From Candidatus Paralachnospira caecorum (GTDB lineage: Bacteria > Bacillota > Clostridia > Lachnospirales > Lachnospiraceae), in contig CAJFHG010000013.1 of assembly GCA_904379015.1 (NCBI GenBank), forward strand, positions 1 through 57,693: a DNA stretch of 57,693 nucleotides. Reading direction: 5' to 3'. The position numbers were made by a program, and so were the translations under genes. The notes beneath the pieces were generated by a model, which saw nothing but the letters and a program-made list of their open reading frames with translations, made no database searches and was not told where the DNA came from. Below, one piece after another: positions 28,001 to 35,975 of the stretch. The first letter of the stretch is position 1; every line of letters starts with the position of its first letter.

Positions 28001-31000
28001 CTTCCGTCACCCTTCCCGGACAGATCACAAAGCTGAATCCTTACGTGTTCAGCGGCTGTACCGCCCTGAAAGAGGCTGTTCTTCCGGAGACTCTGACAGA
28101 AATTGACTATTATGCCTTTAACGGATGCACGGCGCTTCCGGAAATCGTCATTCCCGATTCTGTGACAGCCATCTCCGGCTATGCCTTCCGCGAATGCTCC
28201 GCTCTGACTTCCGTCACCCTTCCCGTCTCCTGGGAAACAGTCGGCACCGGATCCTACAGCGACCGCAGCCCCTTTGCCGACTGTACGAGGCTGACACAGG
28301 TCACATTCCCCGACGGCATGACCCGGATTCCTGACTACGCCTTTTCAAACTGCGTCTCTCTGGAAAAAGTCATATTCCCCGAGGGGCTGACAGAAATCGG
28401 CGCCGACGCCTTCCAGGGATGCACCAAGCTGGATTCTCTTGATTTTCCGGCGTCTCTGGAAGTCATCGGAAGCAGCGCCTTTGAAAACTGCACGGGACTG
28501 CGCCTGCTCAATTTCAATGAGTCTCTGCAGTCCATCGGCCCCTACGCCTTCTCCGGCTGCGACGGACTGGTCAGCATGGTACTCAACGAAAACCTGCAGA
28601 CGCTTTCCAATTACGCGTTTTCGGACTGCGATAACCTGACTGCCGCCAGAGTTCCGAAATCGGTCACCTCCTTCGGGGCGGACAGCTTCCGAAACTGTCC
28701 GAAGATCACCATTTACTGCTACTCCGGCTCTGCGGCCCACATGGCCCTGGAAGGCACCTCCTACCAGTACTATCTGCTGGACGAGCATGAGCATATTTAT
28801 GAAACCTCCGTTGAGACGGAAGCCACCTGCACCCGGGGCGGTTCTCAGATCAGGACCTGCACCGTCTGCGGCTACAATTATATTGAAATGATCGAGCCTC
28901 TCGGACACAGCTACACAGAAGCGGTCACAGCCCCCACCTGTACAGAAACGGGCTATACCACCCATACCTGCTCCCGGTGCGGAGATTCTTACAGAGACAG
29001 TTATACCCCCGCAACAGGCCACAGCTACGGGGAATGGATCACAGACCGGGAACCCGGCTGTACTTCCTCCGGTTCCATGCACAGGATCTGCAGCGTATGC
29101 CAGGACAGAGAAACCCAGTCCATTCCTGCCGCGGGCCACACCTACGGCAGCTGGATCATCGATAAGGCGGCAACCGTTCTGGAAGAAGGACTCCGCCACA
29201 GAAGCTGTTCCAGATGCAATTACACGGAAACAGAAACCATTGACCGCATCGTTGTGGATATCAATACGAATCCCGAATACGGTCTGGCCAATTTCACAGT
29301 GGTAAATGCCCAGACCCTGGAACCCATCAGCGGCGCCAGCATCTTTGTATCCACTGAGCACGACGGCGAAAACACCTTCTATACCGACGACAGCGGAAAG
29401 GTATCCGCCGTTCTGCCCACAGGCACTCTGAACATTTCCGCCTACGCGGACGGCTGCCTCACCAGAAACCTGGAGATCACCATTTCCTCAGGCACCAATG
29501 AGATTCCCCAGATCGGCCTGAGCGACCAGCCCACCTATACGGTAGAGATCGATCATCACCTGATGACAAAGGATGAGATCGAGGAAGCCGGCATCAGTAT
29601 GTCCGGCAACAGTCATGTATATAAATATGAGCTGAAGCTGGAATTTGAACCGGAAATCGACTGGTACAGCCTCTTCTACTACATGGGAGACACCGGATCG
29701 ATCCTGGGCGGCGGCGGAACTGCCTACTATCAGGGAGGCGGCGGCGGCGGAACCGGCGAAGGAGACGGCGGCGGCGGTTCCTCCAGACCGATCATCTGGC
29801 TGCCTGGTGATTCCGGCGGCAGCGGCGGCGGCGGACGTTTTTATATTCCCGGCGGCGACGGCGAAACCTCCACCAGTATTTATCCTGTTTCCGAATATTT
29901 TTATCTGATCATCCGGGGCGATGTGAGATGGCTGAAAGAAATGTTTGATGTGGAAATGCTGGTGGTCAACAACTCCATGACCGACACACTGGAAGACCTG
30001 AACGCCACTCTGAACCTGCCCGAGGGACTGTCCCTGGCAAAAATGAACGGCGAACAGCAGACACTGGCGCAGGAGATCGGCGATCTTGGAGGCGGCGAGA
30101 GCAAATCCGTACACTGGTACGTGCGCGGAGACTCCGCTGGCAGCTACAGCGTCTCGGCAAGACTTCAGGGAACGGTGATGCCCTTCCATGAACCCATAGA
30201 CGACTACTTCAGCGCGGAAAACCAGCTTCAGGTGTGGGCCGGCAACGCCCTGCATCTGCACTTTGAGTTCCCCAACGCGGCCTACCATGGAGAGGATTAT
30301 CCGATCACGATCACACTGACCAATGTTTCGGACATCACTTTGTACAATATCAGCCATAAGGTTCAGATCGAACAGGGCATGGAGACCTATTATTCGGACG
30401 GCACCCATAAAGAGAGGGTGGAAACCTCCGACTGGATCAGCTCCGGCGTCATTTCAGAATTCCATCCCGGCGACCAGATCGTCATTGAAACCTCGGTCAA
30501 TATCTTCTTTGAATCGGAGATCATGGAACGGAAGCTGGAAAGCATGATCGGCAAGATCACCGGAGCGGAACAGTTCCTGGAAGGAATGAAGGCAGTACAG
30601 GCAGGCATTGACGCGACAGATGCCCTGATCGACTGTGTGACCGGCTGTTCAAATGCCCTGGATCATTTCGATTTCGATCTGTCCACTGAATCGGACGCTA
30701 AATTAGAGCTGTTCAAGCAATTACAGTCCCGTATATCGGACTTAACGCTGTCCTACAGCACCAGCGGGAACAAAACCATCGACGCGGCGGTCAAGCTTGC
30801 CAATTCCGGAGTCAGCGCTACCCTGAACGCCATCACAGAGGATCCGGACGAATGGCTGAAAAATCACTCGGAGGACGACATCCGGGATCTGCTTTCCAAA
30901 ACAAGCTCTCTGGAAGCCACGATCGTATCAACCGGAGAAAGCTCACGGAAATTCAACATCTTTGATTCCATCCGGACTGCGATCTCCGCGATCCCGATCC

Positions 31001-32802
31001 GGTTCGCCCTGAAAAACGTGATCATGACGGAGGATGACAGCAACACCACCAGCATTCCCTGGTCCTACTCTGTATCTCAGGCTTCCGCCCAGTACTTCGG
31101 CGTATCAAACGTCAGCAAATACATCGTGGCAAATATGATTGCCTTCGCCGGCGAAGCTTATGAGGAAACAATGCCTTCCTACCTGCAGCTGATTCCCGGT
31201 CTGGACGATCCTTTCAATAAAGACGAGGCCATTCAGTACATCCAGGCCACAGAGGATCAGATCGCGCAGATTAAAGCGAAGGACGCCACCGGAGATGTCA
31301 CCTTCAGGGTGGAGCTCATCCGGAACAACGAACGGCAGTCTCTGAGCCTGGCCTCCGCTGATTCCGGAAACACCCGGGACAGCGTCTTTGCCGCGGATGA
31401 CGACTTCATCATCACCTGCGACAATGAAACGGCCCATGTGGATGAAAACGGTGTTCTGATCTTCACCGGAGACGGGATGATCTCCGTCACGCCCACCGGC
31501 ATGACCGGCGGCACACTCTGCATCACCGACAGCGAAGGAAATGTCTACACCTATGTGATCAGTGTTGTGGAGCCCCACACCTGCACCCCCGGAGAGCGGG
31601 AAGTCGTTATTCCTCCCACCTCCGAATATGACGGCTTCGCTGTAAAATGCTGCGATCTCTGCGGTGAGATCATGGAAGTGGAGTCCCTCTCCGCCGCTGA
31701 TCTCTGCGAAGACCATGTTTTCGGAGAATGGAAAACAGAAGCTGAGCCCACCTATAAAGAGGAAGGACTGCAGTCCAGAACCTGCACCATCTGCGGGACT
31801 GTGGAATACCAGTTTACACCCGCAAAGGAATTTGACTCCGAAGCCTGGGAAGCTCTGAATCATCTGAAGGAAGAACTGAGTGAAATGGACCTGACGGGCT
31901 ATACGGAAGAATCTGTAAAAGCAGTGGAGGAAGCGCTGGAAGCCGCCGGCGCCCTCACGGAGGATGCTTCTCCCGAGCAGCTCCAGGCAGCATTGGAAGC
32001 GCTCCAGGCAGCCAAAGAGGGGCTGACCGCCGACAGAAGCGGCCTCCAGACAGCCATTTCCCAGGCAGAAGCCTTCACGGAACGGATCGGCTATTATACC
32101 GCCGATTCCATGACGGCTCTGAAAAATGCCCTGGCCGCGGCAAACACCATGCTGGCCGATCCTTCCGCTTCTCCTGAGCAGCTTGCCCGGAGCACATCGG
32201 ATCTGCAGACAGCGATAAACGGACTGGTTCCCTTTGAATATGATGATGTAAGCGCCAGCGACTGGTATTATGATTATGTTCACTATGTATATGGCAGACA
32301 GATCATGACCGGCTTCGATCCGACTACCTTCAAGCCCCTGAACACGCTGATCCGCGCTGAATTCGCCACAACGCTCTACCGGATGAGCGGTTCGCCGGAG
32401 GTCGAATATTCAGACCGCTTCCCGGATGTTCACGAGGACAGCTGGTTCGTGGATCCGGTCCTCTGGGCGGCGGAAAACGGCATTGTAACAGGCTACAGTC
32501 AGGGCCCCCTCGCGGGATGCTTTGATCCCGCCACGACCATCCAGCGCCAGCAAATGGCTGTCATGCTGTTCCGCTACGCGAATTTCATGGGGTACGATAC
32601 TTCCGACAGAGCCCCCTTCGACCAATATCTCGACGCGGGCCTGGTGGATGAGTATGCGCAGGAAGCCATGGAATGGGCTGTGGGATGCGGCATCATCAGC
32701 GGAAAATACAATCAGACGCAGCTGGATCCCTGCGGCTCCACCACCCGCGCCGAGTGCGCCACAATCCTGCAGAGGTTTATGGAACGTTATGATCCGGCCT
32801 GA
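22069..32802 (+). CDS. Giant BspA-like leucine-rich repeat surface protein with SLH anchor
   Basis: Secreted cell-wall protein of 3577 residues. A signal peptide (residues 1-31, ending VSA) is followed by three BspA-type leucine-rich repeat blocks at about 37-680, 780-1415 and 1527-2237, made of 23-24-residue units such as LPESLTEIGxxAFxGCTxL. Blocks 1-2 and 2-3 are joined by carboxypeptidase-regulatory-like beta-sandwich linkers (LSGQVTDPEGNGISG; LSGRVTDTDGTPIAD). A run of four CxxC ribbon-like repeats (about 2238-2390), a Gly-rich segment (2544-2597), beta-sandwich and helical regions of no clear family, two more CxxC motifs, two FIVAR-type helical repeats (3260-3387) and three SLH domains (3390-3577) follow. 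GGGGAGGAG fixes the start. A role in adhesion or host contact is inferred from the family. Confidence 0.92.
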   Translation: MKFHSQSKRILSLVMAVCLMLTAFGNTVSAASSEDGFTYEALNGTYCTVTGYTGTDTDVVIPSELGGYIVQQISDDAFAGNTAIERVTFPATIEQTGSGIFSGCTSLTYVAFGGSLTSIENSTFRDCTSLTEFTVPAGITSIGSYAFDGCTGLREISFPDTLTEIDHYAFSGCTGLESIDLPDSVTVISGYAFRGCENLASVKLPLSWQNVSTGSYSDRSPFYDCESLTEITIPDGMTRLPDYAFYNCASLKKIHFPESLAEIGAFAFSRCTGLEEVSFSEGLASIGNSAFDSCTSLARVTFPDSLTTIENSAFSGCTALDNVALPEQVTVLNSSVFYGCTSLSEISLPETLTSIGYYAFYGCTGLSQIHIPDSVSALSGYAFRGCDSLESVNIPLSWNSTGSSYSDRSPFYDCESLTEITIPDGMTSIPDYAFYNCGSLNTVHFSDTLTEIGTYAFENCTGLRQLTLPDSLTTIGTGAFSGCTGLSSVTIPGQVTEIQSYVFSDCTGLREVILPETLTAVYPYAFSGCSGLREISIPDSVNTLSGYAFRNCTNLTSVSLPASWSTVGNNYWNSPFAGCTSLREITLPDGMTRIPDYAFYNCAALETAILSDSITEIGSSAFDSCSSLAQIWVPESVISIQNRAFYNCSALTIHGVSGSFAEQYAQSAGFPFSAETLVYETAALSGQVTDPEGNGISGVLVSLYDETRSQMFSSVAATDSDGSWSWPDAIVGDRYSVSFLHPWYQIPDILDVTAAAGGTSAGKAVGEKIMEETATPASDFTYRVLNGTYCAITGYTGSDAEIVLPSEIDGYIVQEIADSAFEKNETLEKVILPETLERVGSGIFSGCTGLTYVGFGSRLTEIGNSMFSGCTSLEKISLPMGITSIKNHAFYNCTSLTEISLPRTLKSIDYYAFYNCTGLQSIELPDSVTAISGYAFRNCTALTSVELPLSWETLQAGSSSYSDRSPFVGCSALTTIALPDGMTRLPDYAFADCSQLESVILPGSLTEIGSSAFHGCTALGQISLPETLSVIGSSAFDGCSALTDIYIPGQVTEIQAYTFSGCTSLSEITLPEELTTIHYYAFSGCTGLPQIHIPDSVSVLSGYAFRNCTALTSVDLPLSWVSTGSTYGDRSPFAGCVSLTEIAIPEGMIRIPDYAFTGCSFLKTATMPDSLTEIGSYAFSGCSGLAGIELSGSLASIGNNSFENCTGLRSISLPASLTSIGDSAFYGCSGLSSVSIPDQVTELSSYLFSGCTGLTQISLPETLTRIRHYAFNGCTGLSEIVIPDSVTAISGYAFRNCSNLTSVSLPVSWNTVDTGSYSSRSPFAGCTKLTELTLPEGLVSVPDYAFTDCTSLETVILPDSLTGIGRYSFDSCTGLRRVWIPESVTNAGNGAFQDCGALTIHGIAGSFAEEYAASCGIPFSTEMLVFETAPLSGRVTDTDGTPIADVAVSFYDVTGKNVAASAAVTDENGYWSYAKAYVGSEYIISFYHPYYQIPDTEHILVSSEGTDAGTVSGARVMDETVTPAGDFTYEVLNGSYCAVTGYTGSDREIVIPSEIDGYIVQEISANAFRNNQTLEKVILPETLERTGSGIFSGCTALTYVGFGNRLTAVESSMFSGCTRLSEITIPAGITSIGSSAFSGCSGLVTVNLPESLDSIHYYAFYNCTALTRIVLPDMLKSVSGYAFRGCTSLSSVVLPAAWETVDTGTYGDRSPFADCPSLTEIQLPDGMTRVPDYAFSGLASLERVVFPASISEIGSRAFNGCSGLTSVTLPEQTAKLDSYAFSDCTALQEIRLPESLTQIESGAFYGCTALTSVAVPGQVALLDSYLFSGCTSLKEVVLPESLTEIDYNAFNGCTALSEIVIPDSVTAISGYAFRNCTALTSVTLPASWETVSTGTYSDRSPFAGCAALTELTIPSGMESIPDYAFADCTSLEQIQLPEGLTKIGNDSFSGCSALREIHLPESLTQIENGAFNSCTALTSVTLPGQITKLNPYVFSGCTALKEAVLPETLTEIDYYAFNGCTALPEIVIPDSVTAISGYAFRECSALTSVTLPVSWETVGTGSYSDRSPFADCTRLTQVTFPDGMTRIPDYAFSNCVSLEKVIFPEGLTEIGADAFQGCTKLDSLDFPASLEVIGSSAFENCTGLRLLNFNESLQSIGPYAFSGCDGLVSMVLNENLQTLSNYAFSDCDNLTAARVPKSVTSFGADSFRNCPKITIYCYSGSAAHMALEGTSYQYYLLDEHEHIYETSVETEATCTRGGSQIRTCTVCGYNYIEMIEPLGHSYTEAVTAPTCTETGYTTHTCSRCGDSYRDSYTPATGHSYGEWITDREPGCTSSGSMHRICSVCQDRETQSIPAAGHTYGSWIIDKAATVLEEGLRHRSCSRCNYTETETIDRIVVDINTNPEYGLANFTVVNAQTLEPISGASIFVSTEHDGENTFYTDDSGKVSAVLPTGTLNISAYADGCLTRNLEITISSGTNEIPQIGLSDQPTYTVEIDHHLMTKDEIEEAGISMSGNSHVYKYELKLEFEPEIDWYSLFYYMGDTGSILGGGGTAYYQGGGGGGTGEGDGGGGSSRPIIWLPGDSGGSGGGGRFYIPGGDGETSTSIYPVSEYFYLIIRGDVRWLKEMFDVEMLVVNNSMTDTLEDLNATLNLPEGLSLAKMNGEQQTLAQEIGDLGGGESKSVHWYVRGDSAGSYSVSARLQGTVMPFHEPIDDYFSAENQLQVWAGNALHLHFEFPNAAYHGEDYPITITLTNVSDITLYNISHKVQIEQGMETYYSDGTHKERVETSDWISSGVISEFHPGDQIVIETSVNIFFESEIMERKLESMIGKITGAEQFLEGMKAVQAGIDATDALIDCVTGCSNALDHFDFDLSTESDAKLELFKQLQSRISDLTLSYSTSGNKTIDAAVKLANSGVSATLNAITEDPDEWLKNHSEDDIRDLLSKTSSLEATIVSTGESSRKFNIFDSIRTAISAIPIRFALKNVIMTEDDSNTTSIPWSYSVSQASAQYFGVSNVSKYIVANMIAFAGEAYEETMPSYLQLIPGLDDPFNKDEAIQYIQATEDQIAQIKAKDATGDVTFRVELIRNNERQSLSLASADSGNTRDSVFAADDDFIITCDNETAHVDENGVLIFTGDGMISVTPTGMTGGTLCITDSEGNVYTYVISVVEPHTCTPGEREVVIPPTSEYDGFAVKCCDLCGEIMEVESLSAADLCEDHVFGEWKTEAEPTYKEEGLQSRTCTICGTVEYQFTPAKEFDSEAWEALNHLKEELSEMDLTGYTEESVKAVEEALEAAGALTEDASPEQLQAALEALQAAKEGLTADRSGLQTAISQAEAFTERIGYYTADSMTALKNALAAANTMLADPSASPEQLARSTSDLQTAINGLVPFEYDDVSASDWYYDYVHYVYGRQIMTGFDPTTFKPLNTLIRAEFATTLYRMSGSPEVEYSDRFPDVHEDSWFVDPVLWAAENGIVTGYSQGPLAGCFDPATTIQRQQMAVMLFRYANFMGYDTSDRAPFDQYLDAGLVDEYAQEAMEWAVGCGIISGKYNQTQLDPCGSTTRAECATILQRFMERYDPA
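22711..22784 (+). repeat. Near-identical 74-base direct repeat, copy 1
   Basis: It matches 23278-23351 at 73 of 74 bases, in frame, 567 bases apart, within the first block of the giant gene. Confidence 0.9.
23278..23351 (+). repeat. Near-identical 74-base direct repeat, copy 2
   Basis: Partner of the copy at 22711-22784. The single difference is a silent T/C in a GAT/GAC codon. Recombination between the copies would delete or add exactly 189 codons. Confidence 0.9.
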
Positions 32803-32868
32803 CCATCATCCATCATAAAAATCCGGCAGCTGTAAAGGTACTGAGCAGCTGCGGAATCTGTTAAAAAA

Positions 32869-32897
32869 CAGGCTCCTTATTCTGCATAAGGAGCCTG
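32869..32897 (-). terminator. Bidirectional terminator between the giant gene and the zinc-ribbon gene
   Basis: CAGGCTCCTTAT pairs with ATAAGGAGCCTG around a five-base loop. On the minus strand it is followed by TTTTTTAAC, a full terminator for the operon that ends at 32907; the plus-strand tail is weaker. Confidence 0.88.
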
Positions 32898-32906
32898 TCT
32901 GTTTCT

Positions 32907-33533
32907 TCAGTGAAAATTTTTGTCTTTTTTCCCGCCCGCAACTGCCCTGGGCGGAATCAGCGCGCCGATCCAGGCGATCACAGCTCCGGCAATCAGCACA
33001 TAGCATCCTGCTCCCAGACTGACATAACTGTTCAGCCCATATCTGTTGAGAGCGTCTATCATACAATAGTCAACCACGATCACCCAAAACGTGAGGATCA
33101 CCACCCCGATCAGAGAAATCTTCGGATGATTGAAAAACTGCAGCAGCAGCATGACCGCCGCGCCGATCAAAAACGGAACATATAACAGCATCAGCGCATC
33201 ATCCTCCTGGAAAAACGCGTGGATGGACGCCTGATACGAGACCCCGAATCCGGAAGCGCTGTATCCCGCCATCTGCGGCGCGATTAAAATGGTCAGAGCG
33301 GCAGCCAGCGCGAGAAGCTTGTTCCAGGTAAATTCTTTTCTTTTCTTCTGCACAGGCCGGTTCTCTCCATATGCCGGCATCGCCGTATACGGGGGTTCCT
33401 GCCGTCCTGTTCCCGGCTGTCTCTGAACCGTTTTTTCCTGCATTTCCTCCCGGCGTTTCCCCACCGGTCTTCCGCAATTCGTGCAGAACTTCGCGTCCTG
33501 TTCAAGTTCTGTTCCGCAATATCTGCAAAACAT
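32907..33533 (-). CDS. Zinc-ribbon membrane protein of unknown function
   Basis: The protein has 208 residues. An N-terminal zinc ribbon (FCRYCGTELEQDAKFCTNCG, residues 2-21) is followed by a Pro/Gln-rich linker and then four hydrophobic segments at about 75-90, 115-135, 140-160 and 172-195. Many Firmicutes have such ribbon-plus-membrane proteins with no assigned function. The start at 33533 is ATG seven bases after AGGAGG; a GTG two codons earlier overlaps that spacing and is less likely. It is the last gene of a three-gene operon with XRE paralogue B and the lipoprotein, followed by a strong terminator. Confidence 0.8.
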   Translation of the reverse strand: MFCRYCGTELEQDAKFCTNCGRPVGKRREEMQEKTVQRQPGTGRQEPPYTAMPAYGENRPVQKKRKEFTWNKLLALAAALTILIAPQMAGYSASGFGVSYQASIHAFFQEDDALMLLYVPFLIGAAVMLLLQFFNHPKISLIGVVILTFWVIVVDYCMIDALNRYGLNSYVSLGAGCYVLIAGAVIAWIGALIPPRAVAGGKKDKNFH

Positions 33534-33587
33534 AAACACGCCTCCTTCTCATACTTCATGCCGCATTTCTACTGTCCGTTTTTTCGG

Positions 33588-34442
33588 CTACTGCCACCGG
33601 GTTCCGGTATACATGTCGGTCGTATCCGCTCCTTCCCGGATATAAAGTCCGTCGATGCCAACGGAAACAAGATTCCCGCATCCATAAAACATCATCACAA
33701 AATTATTGACATTTGACGTATCAAATCCGCTCAGATCCACCGTTTCCAGACTGGTGCAGGACCGGAACATGGAACTCATATCCGTCACGTCTGAGGTATC
33801 AAATCCTGATACATCGATCTGCTTCGCTTTCTTACAGTTATAAAACATATATGCCATTGTCGTAACATCAGAGGTGTCAAAACAATCATGAAAATTGATC
33901 GATTCCGCATTCTCGTATCCGGCGAACAGATATCTGCAGTCAGGATTGGCTTTGACACCGCCTTCGCCGGCAATAAACAGATCATAAAATCCGCTTTCAT
34001 CCGGATCCGCAGTGACCCAGGCCATAACAGAACCGTCTTTGTTCGCGGAAACATCCCATGACATGTCCGATATATCGGACAGTGTGTCCAGAACCGTAAC
34101 CGATGAAATCTGATCTCTTTCTATTTCACTTCCAAGAACATAATTCTCATATTCTCCCTGGTTATTATCTCCCATCAGGATATTCGGCGCTTCTACATGT
34201 GCATAGGAAAACTCTTCCCCGTCCTCCCGGTTTTCTGTCTCCTCTGCCGGAATGTCCGACTCCGCCGCGCCGGCACTCTCCTGGATCTGGTCTGTATCCT
34301 CATCGAACAATTCGCTGAGGGACTCCAGCACGCCATTTTCATTTATCCCATCCGGTTTTTCAGAGGACCGATTTCCGATCCCGCAGGCTGCCGCAGTCAA
34401 TGCTGACGCAAATACAAGCGCTAAACAGAATTTTTTCTTCAT
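33588..34442 (-). CDS. BspA/DUF285-type lipoprotein
   Basis: Surface lipoprotein of 284 residues. The signal MKKKFCLALVFASALTAAAC has the lipobox Cys at position 20. An acidic linker (about 25-80) comes next. The C-terminal part has the DUF285 pattern: FDTSDVTTMAYMFYNCKKAK, then FDTSDVTDMSSMFRSCTSLE and FDTSNVNNFVMMFYGCGNLV, about 25 residues per unit. These units resemble Mycoplasma-type lipoprotein repeats and are related in style to the giant protein next door. The gene starts 17 nt after the XRE regulator stop and is surely cotranscribed. It may be a surface partner of that regulator's response; function unknown. Confidence 0.85.
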   Translation of the reverse strand: MKKKFCLALVFASALTAAACGIGNRSSEKPDGINENGVLESLSELFDEDTDQIQESAGAAESDIPAEETENREDGEEFSYAHVEAPNILMGDNNQGEYENYVLGSEIERDQISSVTVLDTLSDISDMSWDVSANKDGSVMAWVTADPDESGFYDLFIAGEGGVKANPDCRYLFAGYENAESINFHDCFDTSDVTTMAYMFYNCKKAKQIDVSGFDTSDVTDMSSMFRSCTSLETVDLSGFDTSNVNNFVMMFYGCGNLVSVGIDGLYIREGADTTDMYTGTRWQ

Positions 34443-34459
34443 TTGCTCCTCCCGCTTTC

Positions 34460-35914
34460 CTATGAACCAAGAATCTCATCCGACCACTTCCGCAGAAGCG
34501 CCGCCGACTGCCGGTCATCCAGTACATTGGTCCCCGCTGACGTCGTTTCCAGGAAGTCATAGATTGCCTCCAGTATATCCGTCTCCTCAAACTGGAAAAT
34601 CCTGAAATGGTTTTCAAAGGCATACTGAAGGATCAGATTCTTTCCCCTCTGAACCAGTATTTCCCAGTGATAACTCAGAGAAAATATATCCTCCGGCATA
34701 ATTCGGATATGATACCAGCCCTCCTCCAGCGCGATCAGAATTTTTTCGATCAATATCCTCCTGTCCGCCACAGATACCGGTTCCGCGAAAAAGACCGCCG
34801 GATATTCCCGAAAAACGCCGGTCCTGATAAACTCTTCCACATAGGAAGCATTCACCAGCACCGTAGTCTGCCCTTGTCTCTTTTTCTGGTACAGTAATGA
34901 TGTGTAGGCAACATAACTTTCTATCATGGCTTCACAGTCGGGAATATTCTTGTTGATGTATTTCCGGATCAGCCGCTCATCCCAAAACTGAATGCTGCAC
35001 AAACCGGAACTCATTTCCATTATATTGGAAAAATCGGACTGACGGATATAATCCAGCCCCCATTTTGCCTGACCTCCTCCAAACCCATCTACTCTCGACA
35101 TCATAGGGCAGCTGTGTTGATACATTTTTTCAAATATTTTACTAAAATATAATATAATTTCAAAATTATTATGTAAAACTGCCGCTTTTTGGTCAGAGGA
35201 TATCTGAATCGCATACTGCTCTGTAAGGATCAGGTAAGGCATGATATTCATAACCCCATAGTGCTCTGCTGTTTTTCCATAATAATAACGGGGCTCATAA
35301 TTCTGTATTCCGATTCCGTAACGCAGTACCCAGCGAAAGCTTTCCAGATTGGCGCATCCGTCCTGCCCGCTGTCTCCTTCCAGGCAGATGATCTGCACGA
35401 CTTTTGTATCTTTATGTACATTCCCTGTCAGCATCAGAGACTCCATCAGCAGACTGTAATCCGGCTGAATAAGAAGTTTGATTTCTTCTCCCCGGATCAT
35501 TGCTTCCCGAATAATCTGATTTGTGAGCCGATTGACCTCCAGTTCTCCTTTTATAAAATGATTCTGATTTTCTATGCAGAAGTATGAATCCGGCTCTGTT
35601 CCCGTTTCCTCGAAGGATCCGCTCTCCACGGTCAGGAGAGAACCGAGAATTTCTCTCACTTTTCGGCGCCGGTTATATATTTTTACTCCCACCCGCGCCA
35701 GTTCGTATGCCTCCATAACCTCTGTTCTTTCATCTGGCGTAAGATGAAGCTCTGACATGAGCGCCTCAAGCTGCGCCCGGTTCTGCAGAGGACGCTTTCC
35801 CTTAAGGTACTGATACAGCGTTGACCGTTCAATTCCGCTTCTTTTTGCCAGATCCGCTATATTCTGATCTTTTTGTTCTGTGAAATAAGATAGTTTTTCC
35901 GATAAAACAGACAT
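34460..35914 (-). CDS. Large XRE-family regulator, paralogue B
   Basis: This 484-residue protein is related to the regulator at 12638-14095. The N-terminal helix-turn-helix is NIADLAKRSGIERSTLYQYL then KGKRPLQNRAQLE. It is followed by VMEAYELARVGVKIYNRRRK, a central IQNYEPRYYYGKTAEHYG then VMNIMPYLILTEQYA, and a C-terminal region of no known domain. Only a weak AAGGGA lies before the start at 35914. The gene heads an operon with a DUF285 lipoprotein and a zinc-ribbon membrane protein. A palindrome matching that of paralogue A overlaps its -35 region, consistent with autoregulation. The long C-terminal part probably senses a ligand or partner; no enzyme motif is visible. Confidence 0.85.
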   Translation of the reverse strand: MSVLSEKLSYFTEQKDQNIADLAKRSGIERSTLYQYLKGKRPLQNRAQLEALMSELHLTPDERTEVMEAYELARVGVKIYNRRRKVREILGSLLTVESGSFEETGTEPDSYFCIENQNHFIKGELEVNRLTNQIIREAMIRGEEIKLLIQPDYSLLMESLMLTGNVHKDTKVVQIICLEGDSGQDGCANLESFRWVLRYGIGIQNYEPRYYYGKTAEHYGVMNIMPYLILTEQYAIQISSDQKAAVLHNNFEIILYFSKIFEKMYQHSCPMMSRVDGFGGGQAKWGLDYIRQSDFSNIMEMSSGLCSIQFWDERLIRKYINKNIPDCEAMIESYVAYTSLLYQKKRQGQTTVLVNASYVEEFIRTGVFREYPAVFFAEPVSVADRRILIEKILIALEEGWYHIRIMPEDIFSLSYHWEILVQRGKNLILQYAFENHFRIFQFEETDILEAIYDFLETTSAGTNVLDDRQSAALLRKWSDEILGS

Positions 35915-35945
35915 GTTTTTACCATTCCCTTGTATTCTTTCTTCT

Positions 35946-35975
35946 ATGATACACGAAATGTTTTTTCACCGTCAA
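35946..35975 (-). promoter_or_regulatory. Promoter of XRE paralogue B operon
   Basis: On the minus strand TTGACG and TATCAT are separated by 18 bases. The -35 element overlaps the edge of the palindrome at 35974-35988. Confidence 0.6.

Larger units (their letters stand above)
22177..28779 (+). repeat. Three tandem long repeat blocks, each with three sub-blocks
   Basis: Blocks begin at 22177, 24406 and 26647 with related FTYxxLNGxYC sequence, a period of 743 then 747 codons. In each block a loop of the type SWxxxxxGxYxxRSPF interrupts the leucine-rich repeats three times. The SPF positions are 22726, 23293, 23788; 24961, 25459, 26029; 27196, 27766, 28267. Intervals within a block are 567-570 or 495-501 bases and differ by one 24-residue unit. 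Confidence 0.85.

Noticed and set aside
22177-28779. Regular repeats that could look like a CRISPR array
   Set aside because: The period is coding, the units are diverged and in frame, and there are no short identical repeats with unique spacers.
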